NCBI GenBank assembly: GCA_944389315.1
Contig: CALXLX010000003.1
Span: 1-64,000, forward strand
Direction: 5' to 3'
Origin: an uncultured Opitutales bacterium
GTDB taxonomy: Bacteria; Verrucomicrobiota; Verrucomicrobiia; Opitutales; Intestinicryptomonadaceae
DNA length: 64,000 nucleotides
This document shows, in pieces, positions 27,457-35,526 of the stretch. The notes beneath the pieces are model-generated. The model worked only from the letters and a program-made list of their open reading frames with translations, had not been told where the DNA came from and ran no database searches. Position 1 is the first letter of the stretch, and each line of letters starts with the position of its first letter. The position numbers and the translations under genes were made by a program.

Positions 27457-28227
27457 ATGACGAAAAAAGACCTAATATTGGGTATAGACATAGGCGGCTC
27501 CGGCGTTAAGGGCGCGCTTGTGGATCTTAGAAAGGGCGATTTCGCCTCCGAACGCGTCAGGATTCCAACCCCGACGCCCAAGACCCCGGAAAGTCTCCTC
27601 GGCGCAGTGTCCGAAATTATCGGGGCCTTCAAATGGAAGGGCATAGTCGGCTGCACTTTTCCGGGAGTCGTGCGCTCCCAGGTTATAGAGACCGCCGCAA
27701 ACATGGGCAAGGATTTCATCGGCATAAACCTCGCAGAGCAGATAGGCAAAGCCTGCTCCTGCGAAGCGTGGATAATCAACGACGCCGACGCCGCAGGTTG
27801 CGCCGAAATGCGCTACGGGGCGGGCAAGGGCAACAAGGAGACTGTCCTGGTCCTCACGGTCGGCACAGGCATAGGCTCCGCGCTTTTTACGGGGGGAAGG
27901 CTCGTGCCCAACATGGAGTTCGGCCAGCTGAAAATGCGCGACAAAAAACTTTCCAAAAGCATGCCGGCGGAAAAAATATGCGCCGACAGCGCCCGAAAAA
28001 AGGCCGATATGACCTGGGCTATATGGGCGGGGAAATTCAATAAATACCTCCAATATGTGCACAGCCTGATTTGGCCCAACCTGATTGTCCTGGGAGGGGG
28101 GCTTTCCTCCAAGGAGGAAAAATTCATGCATCTGCTGAATGTCGATTGCGACATCGTCTCGGCAAAACTTCAAAACAGGGCGGGAATAGTGGGGGCGGCC
28201 CTCGAAGCTAAAAAGAACCTCATGTAA
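27457..28227 (+). CDS. ppgK: Polyphosphate glucokinase (ROK family)
   Basis: Phosphorylates glucose to glucose-6-phosphate with inorganic polyphosphate (or ATP). 256 residues, matching the short PpgK branch of the ROK family. Motifs: GIDIGGSGVKGALVDL (phosphate 1), VGCTFPGVV, WIINDADAAGCAEMRYGAG (catalytic Asp) and VLVLTVGTGIGSALFTGGRLVPNMEFGQL (phosphate 2 and sugar contact), then LIVLGGGLSSKEEKF. The ROK zinc-finger Cys cluster is absent, as expected for PpgK. Stored polyphosphate can thus prime sugar released by the neighbouring glycosidases. The next gene starts 12 bases on. Confidence 0.93.
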   Translation: MTKKDLILGIDIGGSGVKGALVDLRKGDFASERVRIPTPTPKTPESLLGAVSEIIGAFKWKGIVGCTFPGVVRSQVIETAANMGKDFIGINLAEQIGKACSCEAWIINDADAAGCAEMRYGAGKGNKETVLVLTVGTGIGSALFTGGRLVPNMEFGQLKMRDKKLSKSMPAEKICADSARKKADMTWAIWAGKFNKYLQYVHSLIWPNLIVLGGGLSSKEEKFMHLLNVDCDIVSAKLQNRAGIVGAALEAKKNLM

Positions 28228-28239
28228 GAATATTTTTCC

Positions 28240-28716
28240 ATGGCAGGCAGCTCCGAGATTTTCATGAAAGGCGCAAGCTGCGCGCAGAGCGTCCTTGCGG
28301 GCAACTGCTGGCGCTGCGGCTTAAGCAGGCAGACGGCCATGAAGATTGCCGCGCCCTTCGGGGCAGGGGTGGGGCGCATGAGGCATATTTGCGGCGCACT
28401 CAGTGGCATATTGATGGTTGCAGGCTTGAAATACGGCTCGGACGAAATATCCAAAGAGGAAAAGGCGCGCGTATATAAGATGGCGCGCACTATCGCAAAG
28501 AGGTTCAAGGACAGAAACGGCTCCATAATCTGCGCGGAACTGCTCGGTTTGGATATGTCGGGCATTGATATTTTCTCCACGGACGAATCCTCCGAGCCGA
28601 GCGTGCGCGATGCGCGCTACTACGCGGCGCGTCCGTGCGCGAAGATAATAGCCTCGGCCGACGAAATTATAAGCGAGTTCGTCCGCTCGGGGGAGTTCGA
28701 GAAGAAAAACCCTTAA
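28240..28716 (+). CDS. C_GCAxxG_C_C family protein
   Basis: A 158-residue cytoplasmic protein of the Cys-rich family named for its motif. The pattern is complete: GASCAQSVLAG near the N terminus, FGAGVGRMRHICGALSGILM, IICAELLGLD, and RPCAKIIASADEII toward the C terminus. Members are thought to be redox-active or metal-binding, often near oxidoreductases, but no reaction is firmly established. It is 12 bases after ppgK and probably co-transcribed, which gives no clear functional hint. Confidence 0.88.
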   Translation: MAGSSEIFMKGASCAQSVLAGNCWRCGLSRQTAMKIAAPFGAGVGRMRHICGALSGILMVAGLKYGSDEISKEEKARVYKMARTIAKRFKDRNGSIICAELLGLDMSGIDIFSTDESSEPSVRDARYYAARPCAKIIASADEIISEFVRSGEFEKKNP

Positions 28717-28896
28717 AATCTGGAGCGGCAAACAGCGCGCTTTCTTTTGATGCGCGCGTGCCCTTTCGCCGGGTGCGGAGCTCTTTATGCGGGCATATCC
28801 GACAAATGCCATCCCGCCGGAAGATATTTTGAACTATTTTGACTCTGAGGGCAAAAACAGCAAAAAAAAACTTGTTGGGGAGCTACTTTTCTGATT

Positions 28897-28926
28897 TTTA
28901 CATAGCCAGTTGAATGTGAATAATCT
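28897..28926 (+). promoter_or_regulatory. Candidate promoter of the Tat TIM-barrel gene
   Basis: TTTACA at 28897-28902, then AATAAT at 28919-28924 (16-base spacer) or TAATCT at 28921-28926 (18-base spacer). An AAAAGGAGAT Shine-Dalgarno follows directly. The region is AT-rich compared with its flanks. Confidence 0.4.
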
Positions 28927-28946
28927 AAAAGGAGATATTGTATATC

Positions 28947-29861
28947 ATGGATAGAAGAAGTTTTTTGGAGAAATCCATCGCGGGGGCGATATTCGGAGGC
29001 TCGCTGGCCTCGCTGGTGTCGGCATGCAGCAATCTTAACGGGAAGTCCGGAGAGGATTATAAGATAGGCATTTGCGACTGGAATTTCCGCAAGGCGGAAA
29101 ATCTCGCAAATTTTGACGACGCGAAGAAATTCGGCCTTCAGGGCATACAAATTTCAAAGAAGGACAAGAGCGCCGGCCAGTTCGTCTCCAAGGAGCTGAT
29201 GGAAAAATACAAGGCCAAGATGAAGGAGACCGGGATCGAGGTTGCATCGGTGGCGCCCACCCACGTGAATGTTAAGCGCATAATGGAAAAGCGCGGGGAG
29301 TGTGTGGAGCTCGTCTGCAGCGCGGTTGACGCGGCCAATGAGTTGGGCTGCACTAATATGCTCATACCTCTTTTCCACCTTCAGGATTTCGCAACCAGAA
29401 AGACCGTGGAGCCCAATGTTGCGGCGATAATAGACTTTTTCAAGGAGGTTGCGCCCTATGCCGAGAAAAAGAACGTATATTTGAGCATGGAGGACTCAGT
29501 ATCCTCCAAGGACAACAAGAGGATAATAGACTCCGTGGGCAGCGACCATTTGAAAGTCTATCTGGACATATACAACTGCATGCACTACGGGCACGACACC
29601 ATTCCCGAGATATTGGAGCTTAGGGGCGGATACATAGGCCAGGTCCACATGAAGCACAACCAGAGCAATCTGCTCTCGGAAAAGGGCGGTTGGCCGGCCG
29701 ATACGGAAAAGTGCATAGACGCGCTTCTCGATGTAGGATACAAAGGCTGGCTCGTGCTCGAATTTCACGGGTACGACATCAAGAAATACAAGATGACATA
29801 CGACGAGCTCATCAAGGCTAATGTAGAGTACTTAAAGAACAGCAAGTTCTTCAAAGCATAA
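28947..29861 (+). CDS. Tat-exported sugar phosphate isomerase/epimerase-like TIM-barrel protein
   Basis: A 304-residue protein with a twin-arginine signal (MDRRSFLEKSIAGAIFGGSL) ending in a lipobox (VSAC), so it is folded before export and probably lipid-anchored. The mature part is an AP-endonuclease-2/xylose-isomerase-like TIM barrel: AKKFGLQGIQIS, GIEVASVAPTHVNV, ELGCTNMLIPLF, NVYLSMEDSVS, HLKVYLDIYNCMHYG, GQVHMKHNQSN and GWLVLEFHGYD, with metal-binding Glu, Asp, His and Glu at the expected strand ends. Such exported members are common in Verrucomicrobiota and Planctomycetota and may act on keto sugars. AAGGAGAT lies upstream; the ATG at 28947 is preferred over the TTG at 28938. Confidence 0.88.
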   Translation: MDRRSFLEKSIAGAIFGGSLASLVSACSNLNGKSGEDYKIGICDWNFRKAENLANFDDAKKFGLQGIQISKKDKSAGQFVSKELMEKYKAKMKETGIEVASVAPTHVNVKRIMEKRGECVELVCSAVDAANELGCTNMLIPLFHLQDFATRKTVEPNVAAIIDFFKEVAPYAEKKNVYLSMEDSVSSKDNKRIIDSVGSDHLKVYLDIYNCMHYGHDTIPEILELRGGYIGQVHMKHNQSNLLSEKGGWPADTEKCIDALLDVGYKGWLVLEFHGYDIKKYKMTYDELIKANVEYLKNSKFFKA

Positions 29862-29936
29862 GGCCATGCGCTGCCTTGCCGCGCGGAGTCGGCTCTTTTT
29901 TGCCGATGGGAGCGCAAACTAAAAGTGTTTTTTGAA

Positions 29937-29968
29937 GGGGGAGCCAACCTGGGCTCCCCCGTTTTTTT
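29937..29968 (+). terminator. Rho-independent terminator after the TIM-barrel gene
   Basis: GGGGGAGCC pairs perfectly with GGCTCCCCC around a 6-base loop, then G and seven T. Confidence 0.93.
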
Positions 29969-30129
29969 ACGACATTTTTCTGGCGCGCATGCCGCATGCC
30001 GCGCAAGGGAAGCATAACCCCACGGAGGCGTTATCGATACGGGGCCTTTGAAACGGCCTTGCAGGGTGCAATTTGGAACTTTTTTTTAATAAGCATGGCT
30101 ATATATATAGTTGCGCAAAACCGGAAAAA

Positions 30130-30158
30130 TTACTTGATTGGGTAAATCAAAATAATAT
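30130..30158 (+). promoter_or_regulatory. Candidate promoter with embedded inverted repeat
   Basis: TTACTT at 30130-30135 and TAATAT at 30153-30158 are 17 bases apart. Between and overlapping them lies TTGATT-N5-AATCAA (30134-30150), a perfect 6-bp inverted repeat in the position of a repressor or activator site. Drives the small lipoprotein gene at 30192. Confidence 0.4.
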
Positions 30159-30191
30159 TCTTCCGAGATTAGTTTGAAAAACAAAACAACT

Positions 30192-30668
30192 ATGAAAAAG
30201 ATAATACCAATTCTACTTGCAACGGCTCTCATAGCAGGCTGCCAAACCCCGCAGGAAACACCGGATAAGATTGCGGTGGATTCAGTCTACAAGACGGACA
30301 GTTTGATAGCGAAGAACTCGAAGACGGCCGCGGAGGTTGTAGCGACGATGGAATCCGTGAACCTTTCGGGCTGCCCCGAGGATTTCGTCAAACAGTACAA
30401 GGCCTGCATAAAGCCTTGGAAGGATTTTGCCGCTCTCGAGAAGCAGATGTACACGGTCAATACCGCAAAGGCTAAGGACGATATAGCATCGTTCATATCC
30501 GACTACCGCTCAAATTTATCCAAGGCGGTCGTCAAGCTGAAGGGGCAGTGGCCGCAGTTTGCGGAACAGATATCTAAAATAACGTCGGATATCTCTGTCG
30601 CGGAGACGTCGCTTAAAAACGTAGGCACGGCTTCCGGAGCGGTCTATCCGAAGGGAATTTTCGACTGA
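30192..30668 (+). CDS. Small helical lipoprotein, hypothetical
   Basis: A 158-residue lipoprotein: MKKIIPILLATALIAGC has a textbook lipobox (IAGC). The mature protein is mostly helical with conserved-looking Cys residues (LSGCPEDFVKQYKACIKPWKDF), probably a periplasmic disulfide pair, and a C-terminal helix ending PKGIFD. No family recognised. The start is the ATG at 30192; the frame is open from a TTG at 30174 that lacks support. It is single-gene, with its own promoter and terminator. Confidence 0.75.
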   Translation: MKKIIPILLATALIAGCQTPQETPDKIAVDSVYKTDSLIAKNSKTAAEVVATMESVNLSGCPEDFVKQYKACIKPWKDFAALEKQMYTVNTAKAKDDIASFISDYRSNLSKAVVKLKGQWPQFAEQISKITSDISVAETSLKNVGTASGAVYPKGIFD

Positions 30669-30693
30669 TTCCAATCCGCCAGGGCGGACTTTT

Positions 30694-30723
30694 CGGCTCT
30701 TGCAAACGCAAGGGCCGTTTTTT
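30694..30723 (+). terminator. Rho-independent terminator after the lipoprotein gene
   Basis: CGGCTCTTGC pairs with GCAAGGGCCG around AAAC (one G-T pair), followed by six T. It insulates the downstream SRP RNA gene. Confidence 0.9.
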
Positions 30724-30795
30724 ATGCGCGAAAAGCATTTTTCGGCGCTTTTTACTTGAAAAGGGGGGGGAATTGTGCGGAACTGTAGGACAAGG

Positions 30796-30893
30796 TCGGG
30801 CCCCATGCAACTTGCGTTGCGGCGAACCCCGTCAGGTCCGGAAGGAAGCAGCGGTAGTCGCATACCGGGTGTGCCGTGGGAAGCCTGGCCCCT
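30796..30893 (+). ncRNA. ffs: Signal recognition particle RNA (4.5S, bacterial small type)
   Basis: The conserved SRP domain IV is unmistakable: GTCAGGTCCGGAAGGAAGCAGC spans 30831-30852, with the GGAA tetraloop and the asymmetric internal loop that binds Ffh. Outer strands pair: GGGCC at 30798-30802 with GGCCC near 30888-30892, and a middle helix joins GCGAACCCC to the GGTGTGCCGTGGG side. The length of about 98 bases fits the short 4.5S form without an Alu domain. It targets inner-membrane proteins with Ffh. It ends about 15 bases before uppS. Exact ends are inferred from pairing. Confidence 0.93.
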
Positions 30894-30906
30894 GTAAAAA
30901 TTTCCC

Positions 30907-31683
30907 ATGAGCATAAGGCGCACAAATACGGCCAAAAAAGACAAGGAGTTTTTTGGCGGAGAGGGCGGCGCGGAGGAAAAACCCGCGGCGGTGCGCCATG
31001 TGGCCATAATTATGGACGGCAACGGCCGCTGGGCGAAGGAACGCTCAAAACCGAGGATATTCGGGCACAAGCAGGGCGCAAAAACCATAGAAAAAGTGAT
31101 GAAGGCGGCCATGGAGTGCGGGGTTTCGTACCTGACGTTATATGCGTTCTCCTCGGAAAATTGGTCGAGGCCGGAGGCTGAGGTGTCGGCTCTGATGAAA
31201 TTGCTCGTCAGCGCGGTGAAAAAATACAGGCAGGAGTTTGTAAAGAACAAGGTGCGTGTCCTTACCATCGGCAATATTGCGGCCTTGCCGGAAAACGCCA
31301 GAAAGGCGGTGGAATCTCTCAAGAGGGAAACGGAAAATTTCCGCAAATTCAACTTGGTTCTGGCGCTCAACTACGGCTCAAGGGACGAGATTCTTCGCGC
31401 GGCGGCAAAATTGGCCGAATCGGGAAAAGATTTGAAGGCGCTCTCGTGGGAGGATTTGGCCTCAGAATTGGACACTGCGGGTATTCCGGATCCGGACCTT
31501 GTGATACGCACTTCTGGCGAGCAGCGCCTGAGCAATTTTTTGATGCTCCAGGCGGCATATTCCGAGCTGTATTTCACGGACGTATATTGGCCGGATTTCG
31601 ACGGCGAAGAATTCAAAAAAGCCTTGGCGGACTTCTCCGGCAGGGAGCGCAGATACGGCAAAACCGGAGAGCAGATTAAATGA
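30907..31683 (+). CDS. uppS: Isoprenyl transferase (undecaprenyl diphosphate synthase)
   Basis: Adds isopentenyl units in cis to make the undecaprenyl carrier for wall and LPS synthesis. 258 residues. Signature: HVAIIMDGNGRWAKERSKPRIFGHKQGAK (catalytic Asp and pyrophosphate-binding Arg), YLTLYAFSSENWSRP, LALNYGSRDEILRA and DLVIRTSGEQRLSNFLMLQAAYSELYFTDVYWPDF, the C-terminal IPP-binding motif. About 25 hydrophilic residues precede the fold. The stop codon overlaps the cdsA start (ATGA). First protein gene of the uppS-cdsA-dxr-rseP-ispG operon. Confidence 0.97.
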   Translation: MSIRRTNTAKKDKEFFGGEGGAEEKPAAVRHVAIIMDGNGRWAKERSKPRIFGHKQGAKTIEKVMKAAMECGVSYLTLYAFSSENWSRPEAEVSALMKLLVSAVKKYRQEFVKNKVRVLTIGNIAALPENARKAVESLKRETENFRKFNLVLALNYGSRDEILRAAAKLAESGKDLKALSWEDLASELDTAGIPDPDLVIRTSGEQRLSNFLMLQAAYSELYFTDVYWPDFDGEEFKKALADFSGRERRYGKTGEQIK

Positions 31684-32516
31684 GAAAACGCATAGTCAGC
31701 ACCGTCGCGCTTTGGGCGGTTCTTTTTTTGGCAATATACTACGGCAAAATCTTCGGCTTCTTTGCCCTGATACTTCTGCTAAGCGTATTCAGCCTCATGG
31801 AGATGTGCTCGCTTATGCGCAGATGCGGCTTAAAGCCCATAACTTGGTTCGCGCAGCTTGGGGGCATAGCAATAGTATGCGCGCCCATGGCGGCAAGCAT
31901 GGCGCATTGCAACGTGCATGCGATAGGCTCGGCAACCCTCGGAATTCTCATGTTCGCGCTCGGGCTGTGCTGCCTAAAAAGGCCTTTCGACTCCTTCATA
32001 GAAAAAGCCGTGGTGCCGACTTTTCTGGCTCTGGCGCTCGTGCCCTTCATGCTCCAGTGGTTAGTGGTCATAGCGATAAAATTTTCCTACACGGAATATT
32101 CAGGCGTGATAATCGCCCTCTGGGCGATAGCAGCGGCGAAGTTCACGGATGTGGGCGGCTATGCGATAGGCTCGGCCTTCGGCAGGCACGCGCTTGCGCC
32201 GGAAATCAGCCCGAATAAAAGCTGGGAGGGGTTCTTCGGGGGGATACTTTCCTCCATGGCGGTGTCGGTTGTCTTCGTATGGGGTTTCGGAAGGATGCTG
32301 CCGGACAATTTCACGGTTTGGACGGCGGCGCTGGCATCTGTCCCCATTGGCGCGGCGGGCCTGTTTTCAGACCTGCTCGAATCGGTCTTGAAGCGCAGGG
32401 CCGCCCAGAAGGATTCGGGCGCGCTGATACCGGGGATAGGCGGCGCTTTGGATCTGTCGGATTCAATGCTATTAAGCTCGCCGGTGGCATATATAATTTT
32501 AACGGCAATACTTTAA
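31680..32516 (+). CDS. cdsA: Phosphatidate cytidylyltransferase
   Basis: Makes CDP-diacylglycerol from phosphatidate and CTP at the inner membrane, for all phospholipids. 278 residues with about eight membrane helices. The conserved SPNKSWEGFFGG and the C-terminal signature region LLESVLKRRAAQKDSGALIPGIGGALDLSDSMLLSSP are present. In the standard signature (S-x-x-KR-x4-KD-x4-PGHGG-x-x-DRxDS) the His is here Ile and the Arg is Leu. The acidic and lysine residues that bind metal and phosphate are kept. Overlaps uppS by 4 bases; dxr follows after 6 bases. Confidence 0.93.
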   Translation: MRKRIVSTVALWAVLFLAIYYGKIFGFFALILLLSVFSLMEMCSLMRRCGLKPITWFAQLGGIAIVCAPMAASMAHCNVHAIGSATLGILMFALGLCCLKRPFDSFIEKAVVPTFLALALVPFMLQWLVVIAIKFSYTEYSGVIIALWAIAAAKFTDVGGYAIGSAFGRHALAPEISPNKSWEGFFGGILSSMAVSVVFVWGFGRMLPDNFTVWTAALASVPIGAAGLFSDLLESVLKRRAAQKDSGALIPGIGGALDLSDSMLLSSPVAYIILTAIL

Positions 32517-32522
32517 TTTATC

Positions 32523-33692
32523 ATGGGTAAAATAAGACTCGCAGTGCTCGGCGCAACGGGCTCGATAGGCGACAGCACTCTCAAGGTCGCGGAAAAGAAT
32601 CCGGACAGGCTTGAAATCTCGGCCATAGCGGCGAATAAAAACTGGCGGAAGCTCCTTGAGATAGCCGAAAAATTCAACGTGTGCCATATAGGCATCTACG
32701 ATGCAGACGCCTATGCCGAGGCTAAGGCCTCGGGGCTTTTCTCCGGAAAGAAGCTCTATTGCGGGCTCGAGGGGCTCACGGAAATTGCGACTTTGCCCGA
32801 AGCAGACATGGTTGTCGCGGCGGTTGTGGGCACAACGGCCCTCAAGCCGACCTTGGCAGCCATAGAAGCCGGCAAAGACATAGCCCTTGCAAACAAGGAG
32901 CTGCTTGTAATGGCGGGAAAATTCGTGATGGAGGCTGCAAAGCGCAAGGGCGTTAGAATGCTGCCGCTCGACAGCGAGCACAATGCCATTTTCCAATGCC
33001 TGCACGGCGAGCGCCGCTGCGACGTGGCAAAACTTCTCATCACCGCATCCGGCGGAATGTTCAGGGACTACACCTACGAGCAGATGCTCCAGATAAAGCC
33101 CGCAGACGCCCTAAAACACCCGAATTGGAATATGGGGCCCAAGGTCACAATAGACTCCTCCACGCTCGCCAACAAGGGCCTGGAGGTGATAGAGGCGAAG
33201 TGGCTTTTCGACGTTACGCCCGACCAAATCCAGGTTGTGGTGCACAGGCAAAGCTATGTGCACTCCATGGTCCAGTTTGTGGACGGGTCCATACTCGCCC
33301 ACATATCTCCGCCCTCCATGACCTTTGCGATATCGCATAGTATTCTGTATCCGGAAAGGGGAAATATGGTGTGCGAGCCCCTGGACTTCTCCAAAGCGCT
33401 TTCCATGGATTTCGCCCCGCCGGACACGGCGCGTTTCCCCTGCCTTAGGCACGCATACGGGGCCTTGCGCGCGGGCGGAACGGCCACTACGGCATTCAAC
33501 GCGGCAAACGAGGTTGCTGTGGCGGAATTTATCAAGGGAAGAATACGCTGGGTTGACATAGCCTCCGTAGTGGGAGAGACTCTTTCCGCGTTCAATCCGA
33601 TAGAGCCGATGAATTTGGACGACGTTCTTGCATCGGACGCCATGGCCCGAACCCGCGCCTCCGAAATAATCAAGAACCGTTTCTTGCGTTGA
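32523..33692 (+). CDS. dxr: 1-deoxy-D-xylulose 5-phosphate reductoisomerase
   Basis: Converts DXP to MEP with NADPH, the committed step of the non-mevalonate isoprenoid pathway. 389 residues. Motifs: VLGATGSIGDSTLKV (NADPH-binding), AAVVGTTALKPTLAAIEAGKDIALANKE, PLDSEHNAIFQCL (metal-binding Asp and Glu), LITASGGMFRD (flexible loop Ser), HPNWNMGPKVTIDSSTLANKGLEVIEA (His, Asn, Lys, Glu active site) and VVVHRQSYVHSMVQF. Placed next to uppS and ispG, so precursor supply and use are co-expressed. The stop is 1 base before the rseP start. Confidence 0.97.
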   Translation: MGKIRLAVLGATGSIGDSTLKVAEKNPDRLEISAIAANKNWRKLLEIAEKFNVCHIGIYDADAYAEAKASGLFSGKKLYCGLEGLTEIATLPEADMVVAAVVGTTALKPTLAAIEAGKDIALANKELLVMAGKFVMEAAKRKGVRMLPLDSEHNAIFQCLHGERRCDVAKLLITASGGMFRDYTYEQMLQIKPADALKHPNWNMGPKVTIDSSTLANKGLEVIEAKWLFDVTPDQIQVVVHRQSYVHSMVQFVDGSILAHISPPSMTFAISHSILYPERGNMVCEPLDFSKALSMDFAPPDTARFPCLRHAYGALRAGGTATTAFNAANEVAVAEFIKGRIRWVDIASVVGETLSAFNPIEPMNLDDVLASDAMARTRASEIIKNRFLR

Positions 33693-33693
33693 T

Positions 33694-35526
33694 ATGTCCT
33701 CATACGCAGACATATTTACCCAGACTTGGGCCGTATTGCTGGTCATACTGTTTTTTGGCGGATCCATATTCGTGCACGAGTTTGGCCATTTTCTGGCGGC
33801 AAAATGGCGCGGCCTGAAAGTTCTTAGGTTTTCGATAGGCTTTGGGCCCAAGCTGTTTTCCTGGAGGGGAGCTGACGGGTGCGAATACCGCATATCTTTG
33901 CTGCCTCTTGGCGGCTATGTGGCCCTGCCTCAACTGGCGGATATGGGGGCTCTCGAAGGCGGCTCTGAAGCCGATTTTGAAAATGACGGAGAATCCGAGA
34001 CTGGCTATAAGAAGAACCTCAGCTTTTTCGACAAATTCGCAGTGAGCGCGGCCGGGGCGTTTTTCAACGTGCTCTTTGCGGCGATTTTGGCCTGCGGGGT
34101 ATGGATTCTGGGAATGCCCGAAAGCGGCGCTTACAACACAAACCAGGTGGGATTTGTTCCGGAAAGCCTAAATACGATAGATTCACGCAGCATAGATAAT
34201 CCGGCGTATCTTGCGGGGATAAAGGAGGGTGACAAAATTTTAAAAGTCGACGGCAGGGAGGTCTCCAAATTTACGGACATACTCGAATACGTCATGCTAG
34301 GTTCCGGCAGGACGCAGGACGGAAGGCCGAGCTGCATATTCACCGTGGAGCGCGACGGCAAAGTTTTCGACGTGGCGGTCAATCCGGTGCTTTACAGCAC
34401 GAATCCGCAAACGGTGGATTCCGTAAGAATGGTAGGGCTGCTGCCTGCCATGAAGCTTAAGGTGGTGCAGGTACTCAAAAATTCGGCGGCGGATAAGGCC
34501 GGCTTGAAGGCGGGAGACGTGGTGGTCTCTGTCGGCGGGCAGAAGATGTATTCAAACCAACAGGTATCCAAGAGGCTCGAATCCTTAGCTGACGGGGAAA
34601 GCATAGATTTCCAGGTGGAGCGCGGTGGGAAATCGATGCTTCTGACGGCAAAACCTGGCAGAATATATACGACGCGCCCGCTTTGCACATTGAAACTGGG
34701 GGAATCAGGTGGGGAGATAGCCCTAATGACAAGGGGCGGAGATCAAAAGGAGGCCCATTCGGTGGATATGAAGGGCAGAGTGGCAGTCTATTCGGTGGAC
34801 AAGTCCGACCCGAGGCTCGTGCGCATAGAGGCTGGAGACGTGCTCGTAAAAATTTCAGACAAGCCGATAAGCACTCTTACGCAGGTGTCTATTCTCGCGC
34901 AGAACGCGGCAAAAAACGGGGGGACGGCTCTGGTATTTTTGGGATCGGACGGTTCTCTAAAGGAGATAGTCCTGCCAAGGGACACGTCGGTGAAAATTTC
35001 CCCGGCGGGGGAAAAGGTTATGCTCGGCTATATGGTTGGGTCCGATATGGTGACAGTGCATCCGGGAGTCTGGGAGCAGTTTGAGGACGCCCTGCGCAAG
35101 ACTTGGGATTCCATCGCAAGCCTCGTGAATCCGAAAAGCGACGTCGGCATAAGCCAGCTTGCCGGCCCTGTGGACATAGTGCGCATAATGCACAAGCTCT
35201 CGCTTTCGGACTTTTCTCTGATACTTTCCTTTGCGGTTCTGCTGAACATAAACCTGGCGATACTCAACCTTCTGCCCATTCCCGTGCTCGACGGCGGGCA
35301 TATACTCTTTGCGCTCATCGCAAAGCTGCGGGGAGAACCAATGCCGGAGCGGATAGTGGCCTCCCTGCAGGGGGTATTCATGCTGCTTTTTATGGCGCTT
35401 ATGTTCTATGTCATATACGGCGGAATGTGGCGCTGGGCGGGCGACAGGCAAATGTCCGACTATGACGGAATACGCAACGAATATTTCATAGACAACCCTA
35501 TAAATTTCGACGACGATGAAAAATAG
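33694..35526 (+). CDS. rseP: Site-2 membrane metalloprotease RseP with three PDZ-like domains
   Basis: An intramembrane zinc protease (M50) that clips anti-sigma factors or remnant signal peptides. FVHEFGH (H28-E29-x-x-H32) in TM1 and NLLPIPVLDGGH near the C terminus (zinc Asp) are intact. At 610 residues it is longer than the usual 420-450: between the helices there appear to be three PDZ-like units, about 140-240 (AGIKEGDKILKVDGREV), 250-335 (AGLKAGDVVVSVGGQKM) and 355-435 (RIEAGDVLVKISDKPIS). The C-terminal tail (NEYFIDNPINFDDDEK) is acidic. The start is 1 base after dxr; the end overlaps ispG by 11 bases. Confidence 0.94.
   Translation: MSSYADIFTQTWAVLLVILFFGGSIFVHEFGHFLAAKWRGLKVLRFSIGFGPKLFSWRGADGCEYRISLLPLGGYVALPQLADMGALEGGSEADFENDGESETGYKKNLSFFDKFAVSAAGAFFNVLFAAILACGVWILGMPESGAYNTNQVGFVPESLNTIDSRSIDNPAYLAGIKEGDKILKVDGREVSKFTDILEYVMLGSGRTQDGRPSCIFTVERDGKVFDVAVNPVLYSTNPQTVDSVRMVGLLPAMKLKVVQVLKNSAADKAGLKAGDVVVSVGGQKMYSNQQVSKRLESLADGESIDFQVERGGKSMLLTAKPGRIYTTRPLCTLKLGESGGEIALMTRGGDQKEAHSVDMKGRVAVYSVDKSDPRLVRIEAGDVLVKISDKPISTLTQVSILAQNAAKNGGTALVFLGSDGSLKEIVLPRDTSVKISPAGEKVMLGYMVGSDMVTVHPGVWEQFEDALRKTWDSIASLVNPKSDVGISQLAGPVDIVRIMHKLSLSDFSLILSFAVLLNINLAILNLLPIPVLDGGHILFALIAKLRGEPMPERIVASLQGVFMLLFMALMFYVIYGGMWRWAGDRQMSDYDGIRNEYFIDNPINFDDDEK

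Larger units (their letters stand above)
29862..30191 (+). other. 330-base intergenic region
   Basis: Holds, in order, a strong terminator (29937-29968), a GC-rich stretch with short self-complementary words (GCGCGCATGCCGCATGCCGCGC, and GGCC repeats at 30041-30059), a T8 run, an alternating TATATATATA tract near 30110, and a promoter with an inverted repeat before the lipoprotein gene. No coding frame of note and no tRNA was seen. Confidence 0.6.
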
